Shown: piece after piece, positions 36,588-46,228 of the stretch
Position numbering within the stretch: position 1 is the first letter of the stretch
Layout: each line of letters starts with the position of its first letter
From: Vibrio vulnificus NBRC 15645 = ATCC 27562
Lineage (GTDB): Bacteria > Pseudomonadota > Gammaproteobacteria > Enterobacterales > Vibrionaceae
Assembly (NCBI RefSeq): GCF_002224265.1
Contig: NZ_CP012882.1
Span: 434,001-498,000 of the forward strand
DNA length: 64,000 bases
Direction of reading: 5' to 3'
Translations under genes and position numbers: made by a program
The notes under the pieces: generated by a model
Database searches by the model: none
Told to the model about the DNA's origin: nothing
What the model saw: the letters and a program-made list of their open reading frames with translations, nothing else

Positions 36588-38702
36588 ATGGCTTTGGATA
36601 TGGAACAACTGCGTAGAATGTTCTACGAAGAGTGCCGAGAAAATTTGGAGGTTTTGGAAGATATCCTCCTCAATCTCGACCCCACTCAGGTTGAAAAAGA
36701 TCTCATTGATACGATTTTTCGCGCAGCGCATTCTATTAAAGGCGGTGCGGCAACCTTTAACCTGCTGGATATCAGTGAATTTACTCATACGGTCGAGGCT
36801 TACCTCGACAAAGTGCGTATCGGCGAGTTAGTGATGAGCCGAGACTGCGTCGATGTATTACTGAGAAGCTGCGACGGCATTCGTTTATTGCTGGAAGGCC
36901 ATGAAGCGGGTGAACCCGTGGAAACGGGCCGCTTACAACACGTCAGTGATGAACTCGCTCAGTTGTTAGATTGTGACGATGGTGAAAGCGTCGCGTCTTC
37001 ATTCAACGAACCCAGTGATTCGGTATCCACTACCGAACCGACAGAGCCTGAGCTTAGCGAAGAAGGAAGCGCACCGGCCGATGATGCCGGCTTGTGGCAA
37101 GTGCTCTTTCGTCCTCATTCGACGATTTTTTACAGCGGTAATGATCCCCTACGTATTTTGCGAGAGTTGAAAGAGCTCGATGATCAGGCGCAGCTACGCT
37201 GTGATGCAAGTCAGTTACCCGACATCCAAGCGCTCGATCCTGAACTTTGCTACACCCACTGGACGATTACGTTGTCAAGTTCGGTCGATAAAGCGCTGAT
37301 CGAAGAAATTTTCGAATGGGTAGAAGACGAATGCGATCTGGACATCACCTTACTCGCGCCGCCTGTACAAAACGCAGAGGCGGCGGGAACCGCGGAAAAT
37401 CCGGCAGTAATCGCCCCTGTGGAAGTGGTCAGTGAGAGCGCTCAAGCGACACCGGCGGCCAAACCTGCCACGCGCAGCAACAAAAATGACTCGGCAGTGA
37501 CCTCCATTCGAGTCGACATCGACAAAGTCGATAACTTAATTAACTTGGTGGGTGAGTTGGTGATCACCCAATCGATGCTGGCTGAGATCGGCAATGACTT
37601 CTCCATCGACAAACTCGAGAAACTCAAAGCGGGTCTGGATCAGCTGCTGCAAAACAGCAAAGACTTGCAAGAACATGTTTTGAACATTCGCATGTTACCG
37701 ATGAGTTTTGCCTTTAGCCGTTTCCCACGCTTGGTGCGTGATTTGTGTGGCCGCTTAGGCAAAGAAGTGGATCTGCAAATCCATGGGGAACACACCGAAC
37801 TCGACAAAACCGTGCTGGAGCGCATTGTGGATCCTCTCGTGCATCTGGTGAGAAATGGCATCGACCACGGGATTGAAATGCCGGATGTGCGCCAACAACA
37901 AGGGAAGGCATCATTTGGCACCCTCACGTTAAATGCGTTCCATCAGGGCGGCTCAATCATCATTGAAGTGAAGGACGATGGCGCAGGCATTCATTGCGAC
38001 CGCATTTGGCAAAAAGCCATTGAGAAAAAAGTCCTGCCTGCAGATTCTCGTCGCGAGGAGATGTCAGACAAACAGATCGTCAATCTGATATTTGCCCCTG
38101 GCTTTTCCACTGCCGATCAGGTTTCTGACATCTCTGGCCGCGGCGTCGGCATGGACGTGGTGAAGCGCAATATTGAAGAACTCGGCGGCCACATTGAGGT
38201 CGACTCCCAACAAGGGCAAGGCAGCACCTTTACCATTAGCTTGCCGCTCACGCTGGCGATATTGGATGGTCAGCTCGTCAAGGTCGCCGGAGAGGTGTAT
38301 GTGATCCCGCTGCTCACCATCATCGAATCCATTCAAATTGACCCTCGCCACATCAAACACGCCGCCGGTGGGGTAGAGCTTTACCGTCTGCGAGAAGAAA
38401 ACATCCCCATTTTGCGTTTGCAGCAAGAGTTTGCCATGGGTCACAGCCGTGAGTTTCGCAGCAAAATTCTCTGCGTAGTTGAAGCCGCTGGCACGCGTGT
38501 CGGTTTATTGATTGACGAGCTGCTCGACCAACAGCAAGTGGTGATCAAGAGCTTAGAGTCCAACTACCAAAAAGTGTCCGGCATTTCCGGGGCGACCATT
38601 TTGGGGGACGGTTCAGTGTCACTGATTTTGGATGTGCAGGGGCTCATCACCAACTTCCTCAAACGCCGTACTGAAAGCGGCAATTCCGGCATCGCCGCGT
38701 AG
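36588..38702 (+). CDS. cheA: Chemotaxis histidine kinase CheA
   Basis: 704 aa. P1/Hpt domain at 1-105 with H48 in RAAHSIKGGA; an acidic linker at about 130-165; a region at about 168-260 that may be a divergent P2 or a second small domain (VLFRPHSTIFYSGNDPLRILREL); P3 dimerisation from about 305; P4 ATPase (LVRNGIDHGIE, DDGAGI, GRGVGMDVVKRN) and CheW-like P5 at the C-terminus. Cytoplasmic, assembles with the two CheW proteins and receptors of this operon. Confidence 0.96.
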   Translation: MALDMEQLRRMFYEECRENLEVLEDILLNLDPTQVEKDLIDTIFRAAHSIKGGAATFNLLDISEFTHTVEAYLDKVRIGELVMSRDCVDVLLRSCDGIRLLLEGHEAGEPVETGRLQHVSDELAQLLDCDDGESVASSFNEPSDSVSTTEPTEPELSEEGSAPADDAGLWQVLFRPHSTIFYSGNDPLRILRELKELDDQAQLRCDASQLPDIQALDPELCYTHWTITLSSSVDKALIEEIFEWVEDECDLDITLLAPPVQNAEAAGTAENPAVIAPVEVVSESAQATPAAKPATRSNKNDSAVTSIRVDIDKVDNLINLVGELVITQSMLAEIGNDFSIDKLEKLKAGLDQLLQNSKDLQEHVLNIRMLPMSFAFSRFPRLVRDLCGRLGKEVDLQIHGEHTELDKTVLERIVDPLVHLVRNGIDHGIEMPDVRQQQGKASFGTLTLNAFHQGGSIIIEVKDDGAGIHCDRIWQKAIEKKVLPADSRREEMSDKQIVNLIFAPGFSTADQVSDISGRGVGMDVVKRNIEELGGHIEVDSQQGQGSTFTISLPLTLAILDGQLVKVAGEVYVIPLLTIIESIQIDPRHIKHAAGGVELYRLREENIPILRLQQEFAMGHSREFRSKILCVVEAAGTRVGLLIDELLDQQQVVIKSLESNYQKVSGISGATILGDGSVSLILDVQGLITNFLKRRTESGNSGIAA

Positions 38703-38711
38703 GGGGCCAAC

Positions 38712-39218
38712 ATGGAATCAGAGCAAACCGTAGTGATTGAGTCACAAACGATGGATGAACAAAGCTCGGCAGACAAAGTCGAGTACCTCAGTTTTACGCT
38801 GGCCAATGAGCTCTATGGCATTGCCATTGGTGATGTAGAGGAGATTCGAGTTTGGGAGCGACCCACACCGATCCCCCGTTCTCCAGCGTTCGTCAAAGGG
38901 GTGATTAACCTGCGCGGGATGATCGTTCCTGTGATGGATTTGCGTCAGCGTTTTTGCGTGGGGGAGTGTCACTACTTACCCACCACGGTTGTGATTGTGC
39001 TGCGCCATCAAGCGACAGATCACGAGCGGTTAATGGGGATTGTGGTGGATGCGGTCTCGGATGTCGTCAGTCTCAAATCTCATGATTTTTATACCTCGAT
39101 CGGTGATACCCCCGTCTCCGCATTCATGCTTGGATTGGTCAATGTCGGTGATGAGGTGATGACTTTACTCGATACCGCTGAGCTGATGGATATCGAATCA
39201 TTTCAGGAGGCGTGCTAA
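38712..39218 (+). CDS. cheW: CheW coupling protein, copy 1
   Basis: 168 aa. The CheW fold begins after a short acidic N-terminus: YLSFTLANELYGIAIGDVEEIR, then PAFVKGVINLRGMIVPVMDLRQRF and GIVVDAVSDVVSL. It couples receptors to CheA. Its stop overlaps the next start (TAATG). Confidence 0.94.
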   Translation: MESEQTVVIESQTMDEQSSADKVEYLSFTLANELYGIAIGDVEEIRVWERPTPIPRSPAFVKGVINLRGMIVPVMDLRQRFCVGECHYLPTTVVIVLRHQATDHERLMGIVVDAVSDVVSLKSHDFYTSIGDTPVSAFMLGLVNVGDEVMTLLDTAELMDIESFQEAC

Positions 39219-39679
39219 TGGAGCTGCAAGAGTATCTGAGTTTTGTGGTTGATGACGATGAATACGGCGTGCCCATTCTTGATGTTCGAGAAGTGCGAGG
39301 CTGGAGCGACGTGCGAAAAGTGCCCAATGCACCTGCCTATTTAGTCGGCGTATTGGAAATTCGAGGGGAGTATGTGCCGGTTGCGGATCTGCGTGTGCGC
39401 TTTCATCTTCCTCCGTCGCACATCAGTAATACCACCGTGGTGGTGGTGCTCAATGATGTGCAACACAACCCGTTGGGGATCATTGTTGACGCGGTTGCGG
39501 AGGTGTATGCCCTAGAGGAAGGGGAAATCAAACCACCACCGCAAACCATGAAAATGGAACAACGTTATATCAAAGGGCTCGCTGCAACCAGCAATGGCCA
39601 TTTGATCATTATTAATCTGGAAGCTCTATTTGATGTCGCTGAGCTGACCAGAACGACAGTAGAAGAAGCGCTAATGTGA
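39218..39679 (+). CDS. cheW: CheW coupling protein, copy 2
   Basis: 153 aa from ATG at 39218 (AGGAGG seven to eight bases upstream). [50 protein letters not shown] and [13 protein letters not shown] are CheW motifs. The two copies are clearly different, so they probably have separate roles in the array rather than being a recent duplication. Confidence 0.94.
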   Translation: MELQEYLSFVVDDDEYGVPILDVREVRGWSDVRKVPNAPAYLVGVLEIRGEYVPVADLRVRFHLPPSHISNTTVVVVLNDVQHNPLGIIVDAVAEVYALEEGEIKPPPQTMKMEQRYIKGLAATSNGHLIIINLEALFDVAELTRTTVEEALM

Positions 39680-39687
39680 GGTCAGGT

Positions 39688-42111
39688 ATGGCATTTTGGA
39701 ATCGTAACAAGGAAACGCACAACAGCTTTCGTCCGCAAACATCTCACCCTAGAGATACGTTGTTAAACGAAGTTGAAGAGCAAGAAGAGTTGAGTAAAGA
39801 GCAGTTACTCTCGGCGCTGAACACAGCGAAAACCGCATTGATGATGGTGGATCGAGATTTCAAAATCACCTACATCAACGAACAATCGATGACCTTATTT
39901 AAGCAGCATGAAGGGTTATTTCGTAAGTTCTGGCCAAGTTTTAGCGCCAACAAAGAGTTTTTGATGGGCGCATGCATCGACATGTTTCACCGCAACCCTG
40001 CGCATCAAAGGCAACTGCTTTCCACCCCAGCGAACTTACCTTACAGCACAGTGATTGCCATTGACGACGTACGCTTAGAGCTGAATGTGGGCGCGATGTT
40101 GGACTCGGCGGGAAACTACGTTGGCAACACCTTAGAATGGCAAGACGTCACCGAAGAGCGCCGCAAAGAAGACAGCATCGCCCGCTTGCAGGCGGCGATA
40201 GATCAAGCACAAACGGCGATGGTCATGATCGATCGCGATTTCCTCATCACTTATCTCAATGAAGAAACCCTCACCTTGTTCCGCCGCCATGAAGCGGCCT
40301 TTCGGGGCGTTTGGTCTGGTTTTACCGCCAGCAAAGAGTGGTTAATGGGGCGCTGCATTGACGAGTTCCACCGGAATCCTGCTCATCAACGTAAACTATT
40401 GAGCGACCCCAATAACCTCCCTTATCGCACCGACATTGCGGTGGGCGACATTCGCATTGAGCTTAACGTTGCGGCGGTGAAAAACGCCAAAGGCGAATAC
40501 ATAGGAAACAGTTTGGAGTGGCGCGATGTAACGGAGCAGCGCATCAACGAAGAACAAGTCGGGCGACTTGCTTCCGCCGTTGCGGGGATGACCACCAACC
40601 TAATGATGGCCGATAAAAACGGCATCATTCGCTACCTCAATCCTGCGTTGGAAAACTTACTGCGCAGTCGAGAGTCGGAACTGCAAAAATCCTTACCAGG
40701 GTTTGATTCTCGCAATTTGATCGGCAAAAGCATTGATGTGTTCCATAAAAATCCCGCTCACCAACAGGCGATCATCTCAAATCCTGATCGCTTGCCATTT
40801 AGCTCCGATATCAAGGTCGGCTCGCTCGAGTTCAACCTCACTTGTATTGCGATGCGAGATGGCAGCGGCAACTACATGGGGCCTGCGTTGCAATGGATTG
40901 ATATCACGGAGCAACGAGATGGTCAGCGTCAGGTGGAAAGCTTGATTCAAAAAGCGATTGCGGGGCAGCTCAAAGAGCGTATTGATACCTCGGTTTACAG
41001 CGGCTTTATGAAAGAGTTGGGAGACGGCATTAATAGCTTGCTCGATACCTTGGTCGAACCGCTTGATCAGTGTATTCAAGTGATGAGTAAAGTGGCTAAC
41101 GGCGATTTGAAAACGAAGATGAGCGATACCCACCAAGGCGAGTTTGGTCGTTTGGCCGAAGCGGTCAACACCTCGATTCTCAATATTCGTAACATGGTCG
41201 ACAAAATTACCGTCTCTTCGGCGCGTGTTGCCACCGCCTCAACGGAAATTGCCGATGGCAATAATGACCTTAGCCAACGTGTAGAAGCGCAGGCGTCAAA
41301 CTTAGAAGAAACCGCGGCCAGTATGGAGCAGATGACCGCAACGGTGCGACAAAACGCCGACAACGCCAAAGGCGCCAATGAGCTCTCTGAAGATGCCGCG
41401 AAAAAAGCACGCAAAGGCGGCGATGTGGTGGGCCAAGCGGTGGCGGCCATGGCTGAAATCAACACGGCCAGTAAGAAGATTTCCGACATCATTGGTGTGA
41501 TTGATGAAATCGCCTTCCAAACCAATCTATTGGCGCTCAATGCCGCCGTGGAAGCGGCGCGTGCGGGCGAACAAGGGCGCGGTTTTGCCGTGGTTGCGGG
41601 TGAAGTGCGTAATCTGGCTCAGCGCAGTGCTGCGGCAGCAAAAGAGATCAAAGGGCTGATCAAAGACAGCGTCGAGAAAGTGGACGAAGGGTCGCGCTTG
41701 GTGGATGAATCGGGGGCGACGCTCAACGACATCGTCGCTGCGGTGGAAAAAGTCACGGGCCTCATCAGTCAAATTGCCCAGTCGAGCATCGAACAGTCGA
41801 CAGGTATTGATGAAATTAACCGTGCGGTCGCGACCATGGATGAGATGACGCAGCAAAACGCTTCACTGGTGGAAGAGACCTCCGCGGCAAGCCAATCGCT
41901 CAAAGCGGAAGGTAAAGAGCTGCTCAATCTCATGAGCTTCTTTAGCACCGACAGCAGCGTTACCACGTTAGAGACATCACCAAGTGCCGCGCCATCGGCA
42001 GCGAAAGTGACCGCGATGCCCACACGCGGCAACATCAGTGAAATGAAAAAGCCAAAAGTAGCCAATTCCGGTTTTAGAGCGGAGGAAAGCGACGAATGGG
42101 AAGAGTTCTAA
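39688..42111 (+). CDS. Soluble chemoreceptor with three tandem PAS domains (DosM-like)
   Basis: 807 aa from ATG at 39688 (GAGG upstream); a GTG at 39676 is less likely. No membrane span. Three PAS repeats fill about 30-398, each containing F-H-(R/K)-N-P-A-H-Q and ending in a W-x-D-(V/I)-T-E motif; then HAMP-like helices at about 400-490 and the signalling domain ([38 protein letters not shown]). It ends EWEEF, a CheR-tethering pentapeptide of the xWxxF kind. V. cholerae VCA1092/DosM occupies the same place; I recall two PAS domains there. The PAS histidines could bind heme. Confidence 0.9.
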   Translation: MAFWNRNKETHNSFRPQTSHPRDTLLNEVEEQEELSKEQLLSALNTAKTALMMVDRDFKITYINEQSMTLFKQHEGLFRKFWPSFSANKEFLMGACIDMFHRNPAHQRQLLSTPANLPYSTVIAIDDVRLELNVGAMLDSAGNYVGNTLEWQDVTEERRKEDSIARLQAAIDQAQTAMVMIDRDFLITYLNEETLTLFRRHEAAFRGVWSGFTASKEWLMGRCIDEFHRNPAHQRKLLSDPNNLPYRTDIAVGDIRIELNVAAVKNAKGEYIGNSLEWRDVTEQRINEEQVGRLASAVAGMTTNLMMADKNGIIRYLNPALENLLRSRESELQKSLPGFDSRNLIGKSIDVFHKNPAHQQAIISNPDRLPFSSDIKVGSLEFNLTCIAMRDGSGNYMGPALQWIDITEQRDGQRQVESLIQKAIAGQLKERIDTSVYSGFMKELGDGINSLLDTLVEPLDQCIQVMSKVANGDLKTKMSDTHQGEFGRLAEAVNTSILNIRNMVDKITVSSARVATASTEIADGNNDLSQRVEAQASNLEETAASMEQMTATVRQNADNAKGANELSEDAAKKARKGGDVVGQAVAAMAEINTASKKISDIIGVIDEIAFQTNLLALNAAVEAARAGEQGRGFAVVAGEVRNLAQRSAAAAKEIKGLIKDSVEKVDEGSRLVDESGATLNDIVAAVEKVTGLISQIAQSSIEQSTGIDEINRAVATMDEMTQQNASLVEETSAASQSLKAEGKELLNLMSFFSTDSSVTTLETSPSAAPSAAKVTAMPTRGNISEMKKPKVANSGFRAEESDEWEEF

Positions 42112-42956
42112 GCAGTGAAGTTACGCTTGAACCTGCGCAAGAGTTTGAGCTGACCGATAAAGATTTCAAATACGTGCAGTGGTTTATTCACAAACACGTT
42201 GGGATCTTTTTGTCTGACCACAAGCGGGCCATGGTCTATGGCCGCTTGAGTCGCAAGCTGCGGGAAAAAGGGTTAAAGCGTTTTGCCGACTATCGTGAGT
42301 GCATTGAGAATAATCCAGACGATCGCATGGCGTTTATCAATGCGCTCACCACCAACAAAACGCATTTTTTCCGCGAGATCCACCACATAGAGTTTCTCGA
42401 AAGCCAGTTGTTTCCTTATTGGCGCGATCAACGCAAAAAGAAAGTCAGAATCTGGTCTGCTGGGTGCTCGACTGGTGAGGAACCTGAACCTTACAGCTAC
42501 CTGGCCAGCATTCAGCAAAGTGGCTTATGGCAGGCTGGGGTTGATTGCCAACTGCTAGCAACGGATTTGGATACCAACGTCTTGCAACGTGCGCAGCAAG
42601 GTATTTATGAAGAGAGTGCTCTGGAGTGCATTCCAACGTGTTACCTCAGAGGTAATTTTTTGCGCGGTAAAGGGGCACAAGCCGGCAATATCAAAGTGAA
42701 AGAATGTCTCAAGCAACACGTCGCTTTTCGTCAGCTTAATTTGCTTGATGCTTGGCCAATGCAGCAGAAGTTTGATCTGATTTCTTGCCGTAACGTGATG
42801 ATTTATTTCGATAAACCGACACAGCAACGTTTGATCGAACGTTTCTATCATCAACTTCAAGATGACGGTGTGCTGTTTCTTGGCCATTCGGAAAGCGTCG
42901 GCAGCGATTGTCAGTTGTTTAAACATCTCGGAAAAACAATTTATATCAAAGCGTAA
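42096..42956 (+). CDS. cheR: Chemoreceptor methyltransferase CheR
   Basis: 286 aa; the ATG overlaps the receptor gene by 16 bases. The N-terminal helical domain precedes the SAM-binding core: [13 protein letters not shown]…YSYLA (motif I), [19 protein letters not shown], and [25 protein letters not shown]. Motif I is unusual, reading GEEPEPYS instead of GEEPYS, apparently from a tandem GAACCT hexamer. It methylates receptor glutamates and may be tethered by the EWEEF tail of the adjacent receptor. Confidence 0.94.
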   Translation: MGRVLSSEVTLEPAQEFELTDKDFKYVQWFIHKHVGIFLSDHKRAMVYGRLSRKLREKGLKRFADYRECIENNPDDRMAFINALTTNKTHFFREIHHIEFLESQLFPYWRDQRKKKVRIWSAGCSTGEEPEPYSYLASIQQSGLWQAGVDCQLLATDLDTNVLQRAQQGIYEESALECIPTCYLRGNFLRGKGAQAGNIKVKECLKQHVAFRQLNLLDAWPMQQKFDLISCRNVMIYFDKPTQQRLIERFYHQLQDDGVLFLGHSESVGSDCQLFKHLGKTIYIKA

Positions 42957-42971
42957 CAGCGCTAAGGCAGC

Positions 42972-43616
42972 ATGATGCTCGACTCAATTAATCACCATTT
43001 TCAAGCCCATGAAGATGCGTATTACAGCCGCTTTTTTAACGAGCAGCGCGGGCTGCACATGATCAAAGTGTTGCCCGGCGGCGTGTATGTCAGTGGTCAG
43101 GAAGAACTGATTTGTACCGGATTAGGCTCATGCGTTTCAGCCTGCATTTGGGACCCGGTTAAACGCGTTGGTGGCATGAATCACTTTCTGTTGCCGTTTC
43201 ACAACCATTTTGAAGAGAAGCACTGGCATGCCGATGAGCTACTCTCTGGCGCGTCACGTTATGGCAGTTATGCGATGGAGATGCTGCTTAACCAATTGCT
43301 CTCGCTGGGGGCTCGCCGCGAGCGCTTACGAATGAAGCTGTTTGGCGGAGCACAGATGATGGGCTTTCATTCGATGATCGGTGAGAAAAATGTCGAGTTT
43401 GTGCTGCATTACGCCGAGCAAGAAGGGTTGGAGGTGGTGGCGTACGATCTCGGTGGCTTAGAGCCAAGAAAGATCATGTTTGACCCCCTCACAGGCAAAG
43501 CATGGCTGAAACGCATTCCCTTTGCGGAGATCAATCATCTTCGCCGTGAAGAAGAGCGTTATGCCCATACCCTGGAGAAGCAAACCGATAAAGGATCAGA
43601 GGTGGAGTTATTTTGA
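42972..43616 (+). CDS. cheD: Chemoreceptor glutamine deamidase CheD
   Basis: 214 aa. Catalytic pair C54 ([12 protein letters not shown]) and H71 (GGMNHFLLP), followed by the conserved KLFGGAQMM segment. It deamidates receptor glutamines. It ends in EVELF, the same five residues that end the second receptor of the operon. Stop overlaps cheB (TGATG). Confidence 0.95.
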   Translation: MMLDSINHHFQAHEDAYYSRFFNEQRGLHMIKVLPGGVYVSGQEELICTGLGSCVSACIWDPVKRVGGMNHFLLPFHNHFEEKHWHADELLSGASRYGSYAMEMLLNQLLSLGARRERLRMKLFGGAQMMGFHSMIGEKNVEFVLHYAEQEGLEVVAYDLGGLEPRKIMFDPLTGKAWLKRIPFAEINHLRREEERYAHTLEKQTDKGSEVELF

Positions 43617-44650
43617 TGAGTAAGAAGATTAAAGTCTTGGTGGTGGATGATTCACCCGTCTTCAGAGCCTTGCTCTCGGAGATCATTAATTCGGATCCTC
43701 AATTGGAAGTGATCGGCGCGGCTGAAGATCCTTATCAAGCGCGTGAGATGATCAAAGCCTTAAAGCCAGATGTGCTGACCCTCGACATCGAAATGCCCAA
43801 GATGAATGGCGTTCAGTTTCTCAAAAATCTTATGCGCCTGCATCCTTTGCCCGTAGTGATGATTTCAACGCTCACTCAGCATGGCGCAGACGCGACACTC
43901 ATGGCTTTAGAGCTTGGCGCAGTGGATTATTTTCCCAAACCATCGGTGGCCAATACCGCCGATATGCTGGGTTATCGCAGCTTAGTGAACGAAAAAATCC
44001 GCATGGCCGCTCAGGCGCAAGTGGGGGCGAATCAAAGCATGTCGCCAGCGGTGGCCAGCAGCAGTGCGGTTTCCACTAGCCAATATCAGCTCATTGCCAT
44101 CGGCGCTTCCACCGGAGGTACCGAGGCGGTGAAACATCTGCTCTCAGCCTTGCCTGCAAGCATGCCACCGATTGTGATTACCCAGCACATCAGTGCGATG
44201 TTTTCTGGCCCATTTGCCAGCCGATTGGACGCCAGTTGTGCGTTGAGTGTCAGTGAACTGACTCAGGGGGAAGTCGCCTTAAAAGCCAATCATGCCTACG
44301 TTGCCCCGGGCGACAAACACTTAATGGTGTTTCGCCGCGGAGGGCAATTGTACGCCCATTTGGATGACAGCCCGGCGGTGAATCGACACAAGCCGTCGGT
44401 GGATGTGATGTTTGGCTCAGTCGCGGAAAGTTTAAAAGGCAAAGCGATAGGCGTGATCCTCACTGGAATGGGGAAAGATGGCGCGCAAGGCATGCTGCAA
44501 ATGAAGCAGCAAGGAGCCATCACCGTGGCGCAAGATGAGCAGAGTTGCGTGGTGTATGGCATGCCGCGAGCTGCGGTGGAATGTGGCGCCGCCATGCACA
44601 TCAAACCCCTCAATAAACTTCCTCAGTTTTTGTGCGATCTACTAAGCTAA
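43616..44650 (+). CDS. cheB: CheB methylesterase
   Basis: 344 aa from ATG at 43616, overlapping the cheD stop. Receiver domain with D57 ([12 protein letters not shown]), linker, then the methylesterase with catalytic Ser in [11 protein letters not shown], His in [11 protein letters not shown] and Asp in [12 protein letters not shown]. It removes methyl groups from receptors when phosphorylated by CheA. Confidence 0.96.
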   Translation: MSKKIKVLVVDDSPVFRALLSEIINSDPQLEVIGAAEDPYQAREMIKALKPDVLTLDIEMPKMNGVQFLKNLMRLHPLPVVMISTLTQHGADATLMALELGAVDYFPKPSVANTADMLGYRSLVNEKIRMAAQAQVGANQSMSPAVASSSAVSTSQYQLIAIGASTGGTEAVKHLLSALPASMPPIVITQHISAMFSGPFASRLDASCALSVSELTQGEVALKANHAYVAPGDKHLMVFRRGGQLYAHLDDSPAVNRHKPSVDVMFGSVAESLKGKAIGVILTGMGKDGAQGMLQMKQQGAITVAQDEQSCVVYGMPRAAVECGAAMHIKPLNKLPQFLCDLLS

Positions 44651-44701
44651 AAGAAAACATAAGCAAAAAGTTACATAATGGATTTTGTCAGGTAGGCGAA
44701 T

Positions 44702-45874
44702 ATGGAAAAATCGGCACAAATAAATTATCGAACTCGTTACCTCATCGCGGTGTTTTGTCAAATCGTGGCGCTAACCTTTGGCGCAATGATCGCCAACTCC
44801 ATGGGCAATATTGCACTGATGATTATTGCGGCCGCCATTCCTTGGTTTGTTTTACCCTCGATTTTTTCTCTGGGCCGCGATGAAAATAGCGAAAGTGCCC
44901 GTGTTGAGAGAGAGAAAAAAGCCGATCCTGCGTGGGGGCCTGTGGGTCATTTTCTGCAAACGGCGATACCGCGCGTAGAGCAACCTCTGGCGAAACAGAA
45001 AAGCGTTATTGAAGCCTCGGTAGAAACCCTCAACGACAGCTTTTTTGGTTTACAGCGCACCTGTGAAGAGCAAAGCCAAGTTTCTGAACGCTTGGTGGAC
45101 GATCTCCTTGCCAATCAAAACAGCGAGAACAGCATCGCCAATGTCATGCCAAGAACGGAAAAAATCATCAATCGCTACATCGATATCCTGATCAACGTGT
45201 CAGAGAAAAGCATCTCGGCAGTCCACAGTATTCATGATATGTCGGACAAACTGGACGCGGTATTTAAACTGCTCAATCAAGTTCGCGGGCTTTCTGAACA
45301 AACCAATTTATTGGCCTTGAACGCGGCAATCGAAGCGGCGAGAGCGGGTGAGCAAGGGCGTGGTTTTGCCGTTGTTGCCCAAGAAGTGCGTGATTTATCG
45401 GTCAAAGCGGAATCGCTCAATAACCAAATCGAACGGGAAATTAACATCGCCTTGAGTACGGTTAAGCAAGCCAATCACACCGTGGGTGAAATGGCATCGA
45501 TCGATATGACGGTGGCCATCGAATCCAAAGAAGAAGTGGATGAAATGCTGCGCGGCGTACAAAAAGTGAATGAGATGGTGGAAGCGCAAGTACAGCAAAT
45601 CCATGAATTGGGTGCTCAGTTAGCGCAGAAAGTCTCCTCGGGCATCCGAGCGTTACAGTTTGCCGATATTGTGGTTCAGCAAGGGGACTTTGCCTCTCAC
45701 ACTATGCAGAACGTTGAAGCGCTTCAGCAATTGATCAAACAACATGCCGCTAGCCAAATCAGCAGCGATGATCTGATCCAACAGGTTGAGTCATTGGAAC
45801 GACAAGAACAAGGGCGTGGCGAAGGGGCGGCGAATCAAGTCAGTATTGATGAAGGCGAGGTAGAGCTCTTTTGA
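44702..45874 (+). CDS. Membrane-anchored chemoreceptor-like protein without a ligand domain
   Basis: 390 aa. Two closely spaced membrane helices at about 12-52 ([39 protein letters not shown]) with almost no periplasmic loop, then a cytoplasmic signalling domain ([39 protein letters not shown]). It occupies the position of VCA1088 in V. cholerae cluster III. The tip is good enough to contact CheW, but the helical bundle is short. C-terminus EVELF matches CheD. It may anchor or terminate the array rather than sense. Confidence 0.85.
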   Translation: MEKSAQINYRTRYLIAVFCQIVALTFGAMIANSMGNIALMIIAAAIPWFVLPSIFSLGRDENSESARVEREKKADPAWGPVGHFLQTAIPRVEQPLAKQKSVIEASVETLNDSFFGLQRTCEEQSQVSERLVDDLLANQNSENSIANVMPRTEKIINRYIDILINVSEKSISAVHSIHDMSDKLDAVFKLLNQVRGLSEQTNLLALNAAIEAARAGEQGRGFAVVAQEVRDLSVKAESLNNQIEREINIALSTVKQANHTVGEMASIDMTVAIESKEEVDEMLRGVQKVNEMVEAQVQQIHELGAQLAQKVSSGIRALQFADIVVQQGDFASHTMQNVEALQQLIKQHAASQISSDDLIQQVESLERQEQGRGEGAANQVSIDEGEVELF

Positions 45875-45914
45875 GGGCTTACCGTCAACAACGGCTCAGC
45901 TAGGGGAAGGCAAG

Positions 45915-46214
45915 ATGTCAGTGATGAAAGAAGTCGATAAAACAAGCAATACGGTGACCTTAGCAATAGAAGGGGCCTTTGGATTTAACTTGGTGCAAGA
46001 GTTTAGAAACGCTTACACCGAGCACCTCAATAGCCAGTTTATTATCGATTTACGCAAAGTAGACTACATTGATAGTGCGGGGCTTGGCATGTTGCTCAAC
46101 ATGCAAAAACATCTCAACAGTGCCGATGGGCGAATTAAGATCATCAACACCTTACCGCAAGTGCGCAAAATTTTGTTGATCAGTCGTTTCGATAAAAAAT
46201 TCCACATCGAGTAA
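45915..46214 (+). CDS. STAS-domain anti-sigma-antagonist-like protein
   Basis: 99 aa. A canonical RsbV/SpoIIAA-type STAS domain, with conserved serine S54 in VDYIDSAGLGMLL. It is followed 14 bases later by a PP2C/HATPase response regulator, which supplies both the phosphatase and an RsbW-type kinase module that could phosphorylate and dephosphorylate this serine. This is a partner-switching pair. Confidence 0.9.
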   Translation: MSVMKEVDKTSNTVTLAIEGAFGFNLVQEFRNAYTEHLNSQFIIDLRKVDYIDSAGLGMLLNMQKHLNSADGRIKIINTLPQVRKILLISRFDKKFHIE

Positions 46215-46228
46215 CAGGCGGAGCGGGT

